Source of the DNA: Ethanoligenens sp047722935
GTDB lineage: Bacteria; Bacillota; Clostridia; Oscillospirales; Ethanoligenentaceae
Direction of reading: 5' to 3'
NCBI GenBank assembly: GCA_047722935.1
Contig: JBDNZS010000003.1
Coordinates: forward strand, 1-64,000
DNA: 64,000 nucleotides
Shown here: in pieces, positions 52,918 to 61,723 of the stretch
Layout: each line of letters starts with the position of its first letter
Numbering within the stretch: position 1 is the first letter of the stretch
Made by a program: the position numbers and the translations under genes
Notes under the pieces: generated by a model
Seen by the model: only the letters and a program-made list of their open reading frames with translations
Told to the model about the DNA's origin: nothing
The model's database searches: none

Positions 52918-53985
52918 TCACAGCACCAGCAATTCTTTGGGGCTTTGCGTAAGGATCTCGCAGCCATTGTCGGTAAGCACCGCCAAATCCTCGATGCGCA
53001 CGCCGAAGCGCCCCTCCAAGTAAATCCCCGGTTCAATGGTCATCATCATCCCGCTTTGCAGCGTTTCATGGCAGGCGGGGGAGAGCCGCGGCTCCTCGTG
53101 AATCTGTAGGCCGACCGAATGCCCCAGCCCATGCCCGAAGCAGCCCTCGTAGCCCGCGCCGCAAATGATGTCACGGGCGATTTTATCCACCTCGCTGCCC
53201 GTTTTGCCGGGCGCCAGCGCCTGCTCGGCGGCCAACTGGGCTGCCAGCACTGTGTCGTAAACCTTACGCATCTCGTCGGTCACAAATTCCAGCGCAACCG
53301 TGCGCGTCATGTCCGAGCAGTAGCCATCCACGATAGCGCCGGTGTCCATGGTGATGAAATCCCCCGCCTGTAGCTTGCGCGCGCCCGGCACACCGTGCGG
53401 ACGGGAGGAATTTTCACCGGAAACCACAATCAAATCGAAAGATGGACCGGATGCTCCGTTTTGCCGCATAAAATATTCGATCTCCAGCGCGAGATCGCGT
53501 TCCGCCGCGCCCGGTTTCAAAAACGGCAGGATGTGTTTATACGCATCATCTGTAATGACCTGTGCCCGCCGAATGGCGTCCAATTCCTCCGTACCTTTGA
53601 CCATGCGCAGACGCAGGATGGTATCATTCAGCGCATTGCCGTCGTCGAATGTTATATCCGGAAACAGCGGGCGGAACCGGTTGAATTCCGCTACAGGCAG
53701 CTCGCGGGATTCAATACCCAACGTGCGCACACCCTCGGCCTTGAAGAACGCTTCCATTTGCTTCACGCCGTTCTGCAACAGTTCCACCTCGCAGCCACGG
53801 ACTTCCTCACGGGCGGCCTCGATATAGCGGGAATCCATTAGCAGCATGGCGCGCGTCCGCGTCACCAGCAGGATGCCGTCTGTAGCGGCAAAGCCGGTGA
53901 GATACCGGCGGTTGTGCTCTGAAAGAATCAGCCCGGCATCCATCCCGTCCGGCAGCGCGTGCATAAGTGCGGTACAATGTTCCAT
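52918..53985 (-). CDS. M24-family Xaa-Pro aminopeptidase
   Basis: A 355-aa metallopeptidase that removes the residue before proline. The pita-bread domain carries the ligands in MDTGAIVDGYCSDMTR (two Asp), GHGLGHSVGL (His), MTIEPGIYL (Glu) and VRIEDLAVL (Glu). The N-terminal creatinase-like domain covers residues 1-125. Placed between aroQ and efp, a common clostridial order. Confidence 0.95.
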   Translation of the reverse strand: MEHCTALMHALPDGMDAGLILSEHNRRYLTGFAATDGILLVTRTRAMLLMDSRYIEAAREEVRGCEVELLQNGVKQMEAFFKAEGVRTLGIESRELPVAEFNRFRPLFPDITFDDGNALNDTILRLRMVKGTEELDAIRRAQVITDDAYKHILPFLKPGAAERDLALEIEYFMRQNGASGPSFDLIVVSGENSSRPHGVPGARKLQAGDFITMDTGAIVDGYCSDMTRTVALEFVTDEMRKVYDTVLAAQLAAEQALAPGKTGSEVDKIARDIICGAGYEGCFGHGLGHSVGLQIHEEPRLSPACHETLQSGMMMTIEPGIYLEGRFGVRIEDLAVLTDNGCEILTQSPKELLVL

Positions 53986-54082
53986 TGGAAAAACCTCCTG
54001 TCAAAACAATCTGAACGGTGGGGCAGCGCAGCTTGAAATAATCTATATGGTCCCACCTGAACATAGCTGCGGACTGTACCCG

Positions 54083-54520
54083 CTAAAAAAGATCTTTTAA
54101 GCCCTGCAGGGCAAGAATATAACTATATTTTCCAAACCCCACGATAGCCCCCGCACAAACAGGCGCAATCACTGATTTGTGGCGGAATTCTTCCCGCGCC
54201 TGCACATTCGACATGTGCACCTCCACCGTGGGGATACGGATGGCGGCAATGGCATCACGCAGGGCAATACTGTAATGCGTAAGCGCCCCTGCATTGATGA
54301 CAACGCCGTCAAATTCTCCGCGTGCACCGTGCAGCAAATCGATCAACGTCCCCTCGTGGTTAGACTGCCGGATCTCACAATCAATACCCATTGCCTGTGC
54401 GGCAGCTTGAATCTCCGCGTTGATATGTTCTATGGTATCTTTCCCGTAAATTCCTGTTTCACGCTCGCCCAGCAAGTTGAGGTTCGGCCCATGCAACAGC
54501 AACACCTTATGCCTTGGCAT
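54083..54520 (-). CDS. aroQ: 3-Dehydroquinate dehydratase, type II
   Basis: Third step of the shikimate pathway. The 145-aa protein has GPNLNLLGERETGIYG with the catalytic tyrosine, NHEGTLID, NAGALTHYS and EVHMSNVQAREEFR. The start MPRHKV at 54520 lies nine bases after AAAGGG. The ATG three codons upstream would touch that site. Apart from this gene no other aromatic-pathway gene is present. Confidence 0.95.
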   Translation of the reverse strand: MPRHKVLLLHGPNLNLLGERETGIYGKDTIEHINAEIQAAAQAMGIDCEIRQSNHEGTLIDLLHGARGEFDGVVINAGALTHYSIALRDAIAAIRIPTVEVHMSNVQAREEFRHKSVIAPVCAGAIVGFGKYSYILALQGLKDLF

Positions 54521-54581
54521 AACAAACATCCCTTTCTGTCTTCTTAAAAATACTTTTTCTTTATCAGAATCACATCAACCG

Positions 54582-55469
54582 TCATATCCCACGTGCCGCA
54601 CGTCCCTGACCGTCCGGCGATATACATGCCAGATACCGGTCTTTCATACAGCGCGCGTCTGCCGCTTGTGTCCCCGCGGATTCGCAAATGACGGTGGGGC
54701 ACAGCCCCCTCGCGGCCAATTCCTCGGCCAGCGGCGCAAATGGAGGGCCATATACCGTGTCGGCAAATGTGAGATGTCGTTTTTCGCCGCCTGCCGTATA
54801 TTCAATCTTAGAAAAATGCGCATGGAACACGCGTAGCCTGCCCGTACCCAGCGCTTGCCCGATTGCATCCAGCACCGCAGCGTAATCGGCACGCGTGGCA
54901 AGCCCGCCGCCGGTACGGGCGTTTAGGTGCCCAAAATCAACGCACGGCAACAAGCGCGCATCCAGTTTGCAGATAGTCAGCACCTCATCCAACGTGCCGA
55001 GCTGCCCGATCTTGCCCATCGTCTCCGGACAAATATGAACGTGCCCCAGACCTGCCGCGTCCAATGCATCCAATGCCCGGCTGAACGTTTCACACGCCAG
55101 TGCCAGCACATCCATGCGCAGACGCTTTCCGCACGCACCGGGATGCACCACCACCCGTTCCGCGCCCATCCAGTCCGCGGCACGGGCGGACTGGAGAATA
55201 TACGCTACGCTGCGGGTACGGATAGCCGCGTCTTCACTTGCCATGGAGATATAATACGGGGCGTGCAGTGAAAGTGCAATACCGGCTTCTTTGGCCGCTT
55301 GACCCACCGCTTCCGCGCCACTCTGTGAAACCCGCACGCCATGCCCGCACTGGTACTCATACGCATCCAGTCCCATAGAGGCAACATAGGCGGGCGCCTG
55401 GACCGTATGCCGAAAGCCCGCCGCAAAAAACGCATCTTCGTTTCCGGCCGTGCCAAACCGCGGTTTCAT
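54582..55469 (-). CDS. TIM-barrel protein of the endonuclease IV family
   Basis: The 295-aa protein resembles AP endonuclease IV (Nfo), a zinc enzyme that cuts at abasic sites. Metal-site segments are present: SLHAPYY, VVHPGA, ICPETMGKIGQLGT, CVDFGHLNAR, FHAHFSK and ICESAG. It is more divergent than true Nfo and such proteins are often annotated only as TIM barrel. Overlaps the yqeG stop codon by ATGA. Confidence 0.82.
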   Translation of the reverse strand: MKPRFGTAGNEDAFFAAGFRHTVQAPAYVASMGLDAYEYQCGHGVRVSQSGAEAVGQAAKEAGIALSLHAPYYISMASEDAAIRTRSVAYILQSARAADWMGAERVVVHPGACGKRLRMDVLALACETFSRALDALDAAGLGHVHICPETMGKIGQLGTLDEVLTICKLDARLLPCVDFGHLNARTGGGLATRADYAAVLDAIGQALGTGRLRVFHAHFSKIEYTAGGEKRHLTFADTVYGPPFAPLAEELAARGLCPTVICESAGTQAADARCMKDRYLACISPDGQGRAARGI

Positions 55470-55975
55470 CGATATGCCTGTCCATCTTCGGGCGCACGGG
55501 CATGGATAAACGGTTTTTCCAACATACGCCGCAGATGATAAAACGGGGAATGTCCGCCGCCGCCATAGGGTGCCACCATCCAGACCCGCAGACCCGCCAG
55601 ATGCCCGCCGAGGACATCTGTATAGATCTGATCGCCTACCGCCACCACCTCTTCTTTTCGCAGATTCATGGCCTTCACAGCCAATGAAAACGCCAGAGGA
55701 AATGGCTTGAGCCCATTGGCACGATAAGGCAGCTGCAGTGCGCGGGCAAACCGCGAGACTCGATTATGGTGGTTGTTGGAGAGTACATATAAGCGGATGT
55801 CCGCCTGCTTGAGAGCAGTGATAAATGTCTGAATCTCGCTGTCCGGCAGCGGCGTGGATCTGTCAGCCAGCGTGTAGTCGATATCAAGCACCAGGCCCTT
55901 CACGTGCTCACGCGCGAGAAACCCGGCATTGATCGACGCAATATGCAGGAAACGTTTGTCCGGTACCAGAAGCAC
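55466..55975 (-). CDS. yqeG: YqeG-family HAD IIIA phosphatase
   Basis: The 169-aa protein has the HAD motifs LDIDYTLAD (DxDxT), SNNHHNRVSRFAR and GDQIYTDVLGG. YqeG occurs widely in Firmicutes near translation or shikimate genes; the substrate is unclear. I start at GTG 55975 (VLLVPDKRFLHIAS), because the longer frame to 56074 runs through the rpsU terminator. Coupled to the downstream TIM-barrel gene. Confidence 0.85.
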   Translation of the reverse strand: MLLVPDKRFLHIASINAGFLAREHVKGLVLDIDYTLADRSTPLPDSEIQTFITALKQADIRLYVLSNNHHNRVSRFARALQLPYRANGLKPFPLAFSLAVKAMNLRKEEVVAVGDQIYTDVLGGHLAGLRVWMVAPYGGGGHSPFYHLRRMLEKPFIHARAPEDGQAYR

Positions 55976-56028
55976 AGCGCCACCCGCCTTATCTGTTAGA
56001 ATGATGTGTGAAAAAGGGCATACATGCG

Positions 56029-56054
56029 AAAAAGCGGGCACAAAGCCCGCTTTT
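56029..56054 (-). terminator. Terminator of rpsU
   Basis: Ten-base arms AAAAGCGGGC/GCCCGCTTTT are followed on the minus strand by TTTTTCG, 20 bp past the rpsU stop. It shows that yqeG does not start further upstream. Confidence 0.85.
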
Positions 56055-56074
56055 AACGTTTCATCAATCTGCAA

Positions 56075-56251
56075 TCAACGATGCTTGCGTTTACGCGCCG
56101 CCTCGGATTTCTTCTTGCGTTTGACAGAGGGTTTTTCGTAGTGTTCCCGTTTGCGCACTTCCGCAAGAACGCCAGAACGTGCACATTGCTTTTTAAAGCG
56201 GCGCAGCGCGCTGTCGAGCGATTCGTTGTCTTTGATTCGGATTTCAGCCAT
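56075..56251 (-). CDS. rpsU: 30S ribosomal protein S21
   Basis: A 58-aa ribosomal protein. It starts MAEIRIKDNESLDSALRRF and ends with a strongly basic tail (VKRKKKSEAARKRKHR), matching S21 across its length. ATG 56251 follows GGAGGG. It has a consensus promoter and a terminator of its own, rather than the yqeY or dnaG neighbours often found. Confidence 0.96.
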   Translation of the reverse strand: MAEIRIKDNESLDSALRRFKKQCARSGVLAEVRKREHYEKPSVKRKKKSEAARKRKHR

Positions 56252-56390
56252 TTTTATTCCCTCCCTCCGTCTAACGAACGGATTTTCACCAAAAAAATCG
56301 GCGCAAGCTCTAAATAGCCCATACCCCGTCGCTCAAAACGATGGTATGCGTGCGGTCTTTCAAACAAAAGACCCACAGATGGTATTTTCT

Positions 56391-56419
56391 ATTATACAGC
56401 GCCAGTACATTGTTGTCAA
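56391..56419 (-). promoter_or_regulatory. Consensus promoter of rpsU
   Basis: Leftward TTGACA-N17-TATAAT, a perfect match. It implies a leader of about 130 nt that contains the hairpin GGTCTTT/AAAGACC near 56355-56374. Confidence 0.85.
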
Positions 56420-56685
56420 GAGCAGTGTGCGCAAACACACCCACCTTAACGGCATTTTCTTTTTGGCGTGAAGGGCATGCCTGCGCCTTGCTGATTTTTT
56501 GTGGAAATCCTTACGTCCCCTATGCGCCGCCCAGAAAAAGGGGCGCAATACCCATCTTGTCCAGTTATATGGTGTTATACTCCAAGTCTTTATCCGGCTG
56601 CCTTTGAAAACGCACCTATTTTTTATCAAATATATGTACAGCGGTACTTTTTCAGATGTTTCCATTAAAACCGTTTCGGCGTGCA
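56420..56685. other. Intergenic region between divergent promoters
   Basis: No convincing gene or structure. A 125-codon minus-strand frame spans it, but it has no ribosome-binding site, crosses the rpsU promoter, and is unlike any protein I recognise. Confidence 0.5.
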
Positions 56686-56714
56686 TTGATTTTTGGAAAA
56701 TAAAGGCGTACAAT
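56686..56714 (+). promoter_or_regulatory. Promoter of the ATP-grasp cassette
   Basis: TTGATT-N17-TACAAT faces right, 90 bp before the ATP-grasp start. It is the first of a run of five same-strand genes. Confidence 0.65.
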
Positions 56715-56804
56715 AAAGTAGGTTTATTGGCAGGCATAGCGGTGCGAAAAACGGATGCATGCCCTTTTTTTATCGATTCAATCAGCGGACAAGGAGAACA
56801 TTGC

Positions 56805-58121
56805 GTGGATACACAAGTGCTGCAAGAGCAGGCCGAGCGGGTTAACCGCGCACTCGACCGCTACGGCGTCAAATTTGGCGTCTACAAAAACGGAGAATTT
56901 CACGAGCAGCTCTTTCCATTTGACGCTCTTCCCCGGGTTATCCGCGCCGACCAGTTTGACAAACTTGAAAAAGGTCTCATTCAGCGGGTCTGTGCGCTCA
57001 ACCTTTTTTTGTGTGACATTTATTCTAAACGCTGCATCCTGCGAGATGGCATCATCCCGCAGGAATTTATCTATTCTGCCAAGGGCTTCCTGCTTCCCTG
57101 TCAAGGCATCCGCCCCCCGCAGGATGTTTACAGCCACATTTCCGGCATTGATCTTGTGGAGGCACCCGACGGGTGGTATGTGTTAGAAGATAATCTGCGT
57201 GTGCCGTCCGGCGCTTCTTATCCCATGATTGCGCGGGAAATTGTGCGGCGTACCAATCCAGCTGTGTTCGAGGAACACAGCATCTACGAAAACCGCAACT
57301 ATGCCAAACTGCTGGCAAACATGTTCAGCGAAGTGCAATGTCCCGGCATCGTGGTGGTACTCACACCCGGACGATACAACTCCGCATTTTTTGAACACGC
57401 GTATCTTGCGGAAAAAACCGGCGCGACCCTTGCCTTCCCGGAAGATCTGGAGGTCACGGGGGACGTGGTCTATTATAAAAGCTTTAACGGGGGGAAGCAG
57501 CGCGTAGGCGCTATCTACCGCCGGGTATCAGACGAATTCATTGACCCGCTCCTTTTTGACGAGCATTCGGTCATCGGCGTGCCGCATCTGATGGAAGTAT
57601 ACCGTAAGGGTAATGTATCGCTCATCAATGCACCCGGCAACGGTGTCGCCGATGATAAAGGTACATACTATTTCGTCCCTCAGATGATTCGCTATTATTT
57701 GGGGGAAGAGCCTATTCTGCAAAACGCGCCCACTTACGTGCCCTATTACAAGCATGACTTGCAGTATGTGCTTGCACATCTGAAAACACTGGTTGTTAAG
57801 GACGTTAGCGAAGCGGGCGGTTACGGCGTCGTGTTCGGGCGAGACCTCTCTGCCGCGCAACTCGAGGATCTTCGTCAGGCCATTCTTTCCAAACCGCGCC
57901 GGTTCATCGCACAGGAAATTATCAATTTCAACGACCTTGGCGTGTTTCTGGATGGCAAGGAAGTGCCGCGCAAAGCGGACTTCCGCGCGTTCGTCGTGCA
58001 GGGAAAAGATATCCGGGTCTGGCACAGCGGCCTTACCCGTTATGCGTTACAAGCCGGTTCGTTCGTTGTCAACTCGTCACAAGGTGGAGGATTCAAAGAC
58101 ACATGGGTACTATCTCGATAA
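56805..58121 (+). CDS. Circularly permuted ATP-grasp protein (DUF404/DUF407)
   Basis: The 438-aa protein belongs to the type 2 circularly permuted ATP-grasp group, predicted amide ligases using an acyl-phosphate. Supporting blocks are GIDLVEAPDGWYVLEDNLRVPSGASYP, VVLTPGRYNSAFFEHAYLA, RRVSDEFIDPL, the nucleotide-binding VVKDVSEAGGYGVVFG, and RPRFIAQE-like KPRRFIAQEIINF. Families such as this occur beside alpha-E and transglutaminase proteins, as here. GTG 56805 follows AAGGAG by eight bases, which excludes the longer frame. Substrate unknown. Confidence 0.88.
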   Translation: MDTQVLQEQAERVNRALDRYGVKFGVYKNGEFHEQLFPFDALPRVIRADQFDKLEKGLIQRVCALNLFLCDIYSKRCILRDGIIPQEFIYSAKGFLLPCQGIRPPQDVYSHISGIDLVEAPDGWYVLEDNLRVPSGASYPMIAREIVRRTNPAVFEEHSIYENRNYAKLLANMFSEVQCPGIVVVLTPGRYNSAFFEHAYLAEKTGATLAFPEDLEVTGDVVYYKSFNGGKQRVGAIYRRVSDEFIDPLLFDEHSVIGVPHLMEVYRKGNVSLINAPGNGVADDKGTYYFVPQMIRYYLGEEPILQNAPTYVPYYKHDLQYVLAHLKTLVVKDVSEAGGYGVVFGRDLSAAQLEDLRQAILSKPRRFIAQEIINFNDLGVFLDGKEVPRKADFRAFVVQGKDIRVWHSGLTRYALQAGSFVVNSSQGGGFKDTWVLSR

Positions 58122-58762
58122 CACAGGCTGAAAAGCTTTACTGGCTTGGTCGCTACGCGGAACGCGCCTATACACTGATCGGTCTGCTCGTGCGGTATTA
58201 CGACCGCATGCTTGACGCGGATGCGGGCGCCTATCGGGACTACTGCTCCAAGTTGAGTATTCCGGATATCTACCGCGACAAATCGGATTTTCTGCACCGG
58301 ATGCTGAGTGAAACAAGCAACGAGGCGAGCATTGCCTTTGCCCTGGGGCAGGCCAACTCCAACGCCATGCTTTTGCGCGACCGGCTGGCAACCGAAACGG
58401 TGTCTTACATCCAGTCATCCTACAATGCGGTGCAACGCAAATTCCGGTCAACGATCACCGTAGCCGCCATACGGGATGTGCAAAGTCTCCTGCTGGCGTT
58501 TTGGGGCGCGGTGGACGACCTGATCCTTGCGGACGATGTGCGTGATTTTATCAAAGCAGGCAAGTATACGGAGCGCGTAGATATCTACACACGCTTCGCA
58601 TCAGATTCGGAAACCCTGGATGCGGCAAAACGCCGTCTCGCCCGTTCGCTTGCCCATCTCGACAGCGCCGGTGTTTGCAAGGACCTTGCCGACATGCTGG
58701 CCAACGGCCGCAGCGTGACCGCCCGGCAGATTGACAGCGGCATCCTTGATATGCTCCAATAA
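58103..58762 (+). CDS. Alpha-E domain protein (DUF403)
   Basis: A 219-aa all-helical protein that starts ISITQAEKLYWLGRYAERAYTLIGLL, the hallmark of the alpha-E domain, with a conserved C-terminal helix region. In the ATP-grasp systems it is always a partner, likely a subunit or tethering protein, with no known chemistry. The gene overlaps the ATP-grasp gene by 19 bp, so the proteins are probably made in equal amounts and form a complex (inference). The usual alpha-E protein is about 310 aa, so this is a short form. Confidence 0.85.
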   Translation: MGTISITQAEKLYWLGRYAERAYTLIGLLVRYYDRMLDADAGAYRDYCSKLSIPDIYRDKSDFLHRMLSETSNEASIAFALGQANSNAMLLRDRLATETVSYIQSSYNAVQRKFRSTITVAAIRDVQSLLLAFWGAVDDLILADDVRDFIKAGKYTERVDIYTRFASDSETLDAAKRRLARSLAHLDSAGVCKDLADMLANGRSVTARQIDSGILDMLQ

Positions 58763-58903
58763 CAGAAACAATCCGCATTTATGTTCTATTATAGATTGCG
58801 TTGAATGAAACAAACCGGGTCATCGGGTTGAAAGCATTTTCGTCAAAAACAATGCACGTCTATCCTGATACGCAAACGCCTTTATCCACAGGAGGAATGA
58901 CCT

Positions 58904-59725
58904 ATGAAACGGTTTTCTTTTTTATACCAGTCGGCCATCCGGTTCAGTCATCCGGTCAAGGCACATCATTTTCGACTGAAATGTCTGCCCGGGCAATTCC
59001 CGTTCCAGCACATCTATCAAGAGCACTGCGCCTTGGCCGGCGAAGTCGCGCCGGTGGAGGGAATCGACGCGTTAGGCAACCGCACCCTTGCGGGAACTAT
59101 TCCGGAACCGCACGATCGGTTTGCTTTCACGATCACGGGCAAGGCACTGCAAAGTTATTACCTTTCACGCGAGCCTCTTGACGATTTGTTTCTCTATGAG
59201 ACCCCTTTGACGCGGATGAGCGATGCAATGTCGGCATTTGGGGAAAGCGTCCCCAGCGGAACGGCAGGCGAACAGGCACAGGCCGTTTGTAAAGCCGTCC
59301 ACGCGCAGCTGACCTATCTGCCGGCTTCTACGGATGTGGACATGCCGGCAGCCGACGCGTTTGCACAAGGCAAAGGCGTCTGTCAGGATTATGTGCAGAT
59401 CGTGCTGGCACTGCTGCGGAGCCGGAACATCCCCGCGCGCTACTGCGCGGGCCTGATGCCCGGCGAAGGGGAAACACACGCGTGGGTAGAATATTATGAA
59501 GACGGTGCATGGCGCGGAATCGACCCCACCAATGACCAGATCATTGATTACGGATATATCAAGCTGTCCCACGGGCGGGACAGCGCAGACTGCAGTGTGG
59601 ACCGTGGCTGCTTTGTAGGCCCGGCCGAACAAGTCAAGCAGGAAATGGAAATCCATGTTAAAGTAGGCGAAATAGTTGATGAAGAAAGTGGAGACAGTCA
59701 GTCGAACATGTCTGCCTGTCGATGA
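58904..59725 (+). CDS. Transglutaminase-fold protease-like protein
   Basis: A 273-aa cytoplasmic protein without a signal peptide. The N-terminal half resembles the bacterial transglutaminase-like N domain. The core has C160 (GKGVCQDYV), H192 (ETHAWVEYY) and D207 (GIDPTN), the full papain-like triad. In these cassettes it is thought to form or cleave a peptide bond on the ATP-grasp product (literature prediction). Its stop codon lies 47 bp inside the next gene. A gap of 141 bp separates it from the alpha-E gene. Confidence 0.88.
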   Translation: MKRFSFLYQSAIRFSHPVKAHHFRLKCLPGQFPFQHIYQEHCALAGEVAPVEGIDALGNRTLAGTIPEPHDRFAFTITGKALQSYYLSREPLDDLFLYETPLTRMSDAMSAFGESVPSGTAGEQAQAVCKAVHAQLTYLPASTDVDMPAADAFAQGKGVCQDYVQIVLALLRSRNIPARYCAGLMPGEGETHAWVEYYEDGAWRGIDPTNDQIIDYGYIKLSHGRDSADCSVDRGCFVGPAEQVKQEMEIHVKVGEIVDEESGDSQSNMSACR

Positions 59726-60653
59726 GACCCTGTGTATCAAGCGGTGCCGCTATCAGCCGGATGGACTGACTGAGGCGGAGATTGCCGCACTGCCGCGCAT
59801 CTCCCTCGTCACCGGCGTGCACGGCGACGAACTGGAAGGGCAGTTTACCTGCTACGAATTGGGCCGTCTGCTGTCGCTCCACCCGGAGGGCCTGACAGGC
59901 GTTGTGGATATCTACCCGGCAATCAATCCGTTGGGCATCGAATCCATCTGCCGCGGCTTTCCCGGTTTCAACCTGGAAATGAACCGCCTGTTTCCCGGAA
60001 ACCCGAACGGTTCTCTTGTGGAAAAAGTGGCAGCGGAAGTATTGGATAGCCTCCTCGGCTCCAATCTGGTTGTGGATATTCACGCCAGCAACATTTTTTT
60101 GCGGGAACTGCCGCAGGCACGCATCAATGAGAACAATGCGGAAAAGCTGACGCCGCTCGCGTCTCAGCTTAACCTTGATTTTTTATGGATACACCCGTCG
60201 GCTACCGTGCTGGAATCCACGTTGGCGCATTCGCTCAACACGCGCGGCACCCCCTGCATCGTGGTGGAAATGGGCGTGGGGATGCGCATCACACGCGACT
60301 ACGGCCTCCAGCTCGTGCACGGCATTTTTAACGTTATGCGCACATTGGGCATCTGGAACATTCCGGGTGCGGACACGCCGCACGAAACGCTCAACTCTTT
60401 GGAGCGGCAGGTCTATTTCCTCAACTCAAAAGCGTCCGGCATCTTCGTGCCGCACGTGCAGCATTGCGCCATTATGGCAAAAGGGGAGGAGATCGGCCAG
60501 ATCCTCGATCCGTTGGAAGGCATTGTCAAAGACCGCATCACCGCGCCATGCAACGGACTCGTGTTCACACTCCGGGCATACCCGGTGGTTTACACCGGTT
60601 CACTGATCGCGCGAATGATCGAGGGTGTGGAGGATTACAAGCTAAGGACATGA
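59679..60653 (+). CDS. AspA/AstE-type zinc deacylase or carboxypeptidase, active copy
   Basis: The 324-aa M14-related protein has the zinc motif VTGVHGDELEGQ (H48, E51), the third ligand in VVDIHASN (H135) and a catalytic-type glutamate in VVEMGVG (E197). NRLFPGNPNG is also typical. Relatives remove acyl groups from amino acids (aspartoacylase, succinylglutamate desuccinylase). The C-terminal 80 residues add a beta-rich domain. ATG 59679 overlaps the transglutaminase gene; no strong Shine-Dalgarno, so coupling is likely. Confidence 0.85.
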   Translation: MKKVETVSRTCLPVDETLCIKRCRYQPDGLTEAEIAALPRISLVTGVHGDELEGQFTCYELGRLLSLHPEGLTGVVDIYPAINPLGIESICRGFPGFNLEMNRLFPGNPNGSLVEKVAAEVLDSLLGSNLVVDIHASNIFLRELPQARINENNAEKLTPLASQLNLDFLWIHPSATVLESTLAHSLNTRGTPCIVVEMGVGMRITRDYGLQLVHGIFNVMRTLGIWNIPGADTPHETLNSLERQVYFLNSKASGIFVPHVQHCAIMAKGEEIGQILDPLEGIVKDRITAPCNGLVFTLRAYPVVYTGSLIARMIEGVEDYKLRT

Positions 60654-61606
60654 AAAAAACGTGTATTTTTGAACTGGACGCGCCTTATCGGGAACCGATG
60701 CGTATTCAGTCGTTCCTGTTCGGTGAACAAACGGATTCCGCACGTCAAGCGGGCTGTGCCATCATGGGGGCTACCCGCGGCAACGAAGCACAGCAGATCT
60801 TCACGTGTGCGCACATTGTTGAAAAATTGCGTGAGCTGGAACAGCAGGGCTGTATCGCCCCCGGCAGACAGATTTCCGTCATCCCAACGGCCAACCTCTA
60901 CTCCGTTAACACCGCCCGTCGGTTTTGGCCGATGGACGATACCGATATCAATCGGATGTTCCCCGGTTACAGCCTCGGGGAAACTACCCAGCGCATCGCC
61001 CATCAGGTATTCGAAGCTGTCAGGCCCTACCAATATGGGATACAATTTGCCAGCTATTACATGCCGGGCGAATTCATGCCGCACATCCGCATGATGCGCA
61101 CCGGCTATGAGGACACCGCCGCCGCCGCACTCTTTGGCCTGCCATATCTGTATGTGCGGGAGACGCGTCCATTCGATACCACCACGCTCAATTACAACTG
61201 GCAGATCTTTGAAACCAGTGCATTTTCAATCTTTGCAGGCAAGACCGATGAATTAGATGAGGCCGCTACCGCGCTTTCGGTACGCGCCACTCTGCACTTT
61301 TTAAAAGGCGTAGGCATTCTCACAGCACAAACACAAATCCCGAGCGTACCGGAGCGTCCACCCATCCGCATCATCACCAATCAGGATCTCACCTTTGTGC
61401 AGGCAAAGACCGGCGGACTCATGCGCCGCATCCGGCACGCGGGCGACATGGTGAAATGCGGCGACGAACTGGGATTTATCCACGACCCGTACGACAACAG
61501 CATCCGCCAGACGCTGCTTTCCCCACGCGATGGGCGGGTGTTTTTTGTACACCGCAATCCGTTCGTTTATGAAAATACCATTGCTTACCGCATCCTACAT
61601 GTCTGA
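60650..61606 (+). CDS. AspA/AstE-type protein with degenerate zinc site
   Basis: A 318-aa paralogue of the preceding protein. NRMFPGYSLGE and the C-terminal domain are retained. However, the HxxE motif reads GATRGNE (R43 in place of histidine), the region of the third ligand reads IQFAS (F133 in place of histidine), and the VEMG segment reads IFAG. Two of three zinc ligands are therefore gone, suggesting a non-catalytic partner. The start overlaps the upstream stop by ATGA. A different metal or reaction cannot be excluded. Confidence 0.82.
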   Translation: MKKTCIFELDAPYREPMRIQSFLFGEQTDSARQAGCAIMGATRGNEAQQIFTCAHIVEKLRELEQQGCIAPGRQISVIPTANLYSVNTARRFWPMDDTDINRMFPGYSLGETTQRIAHQVFEAVRPYQYGIQFASYYMPGEFMPHIRMMRTGYEDTAAAALFGLPYLYVRETRPFDTTTLNYNWQIFETSAFSIFAGKTDELDEAATALSVRATLHFLKGVGILTAQTQIPSVPERPPIRIITNQDLTFVQAKTGGLMRRIRHAGDMVKCGDELGFIHDPYDNSIRQTLLSPRDGRVFFVHRNPFVYENTIAYRILHV

Positions 61607-61723
61607 GGATGCGCGGCGCCCATCCGGTTCCCATTTTTGCAAACACCAAGCCTGTTGTTATGTCTTTTTTCCTCCGGCGGCACATACCGTTTAAAGAAGC
61701 GCCGCGCCAAAGGAGGGTTTTCC

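Noticed and set aside
55976..56074. N-terminal extension of yqeG
   Set aside because: The extension contains the rpsU terminator hairpin and the extra residues do not resemble YqeG. The GTG at 55975 has a better site.
56360..56737. 125-codon leftward frame between rpsU and the ATP-grasp gene
   Set aside because: It spans two promoters, including the perfect rpsU promoter, and lacks a ribosome-binding site. The composition is not like neighbouring genes.
61607..61723. Possible manganese (yybP-ykoY) riboswitch before the TMEM165-like gene
   Set aside because: The gap is short and the conserved loop sequences of this riboswitch are not visible.
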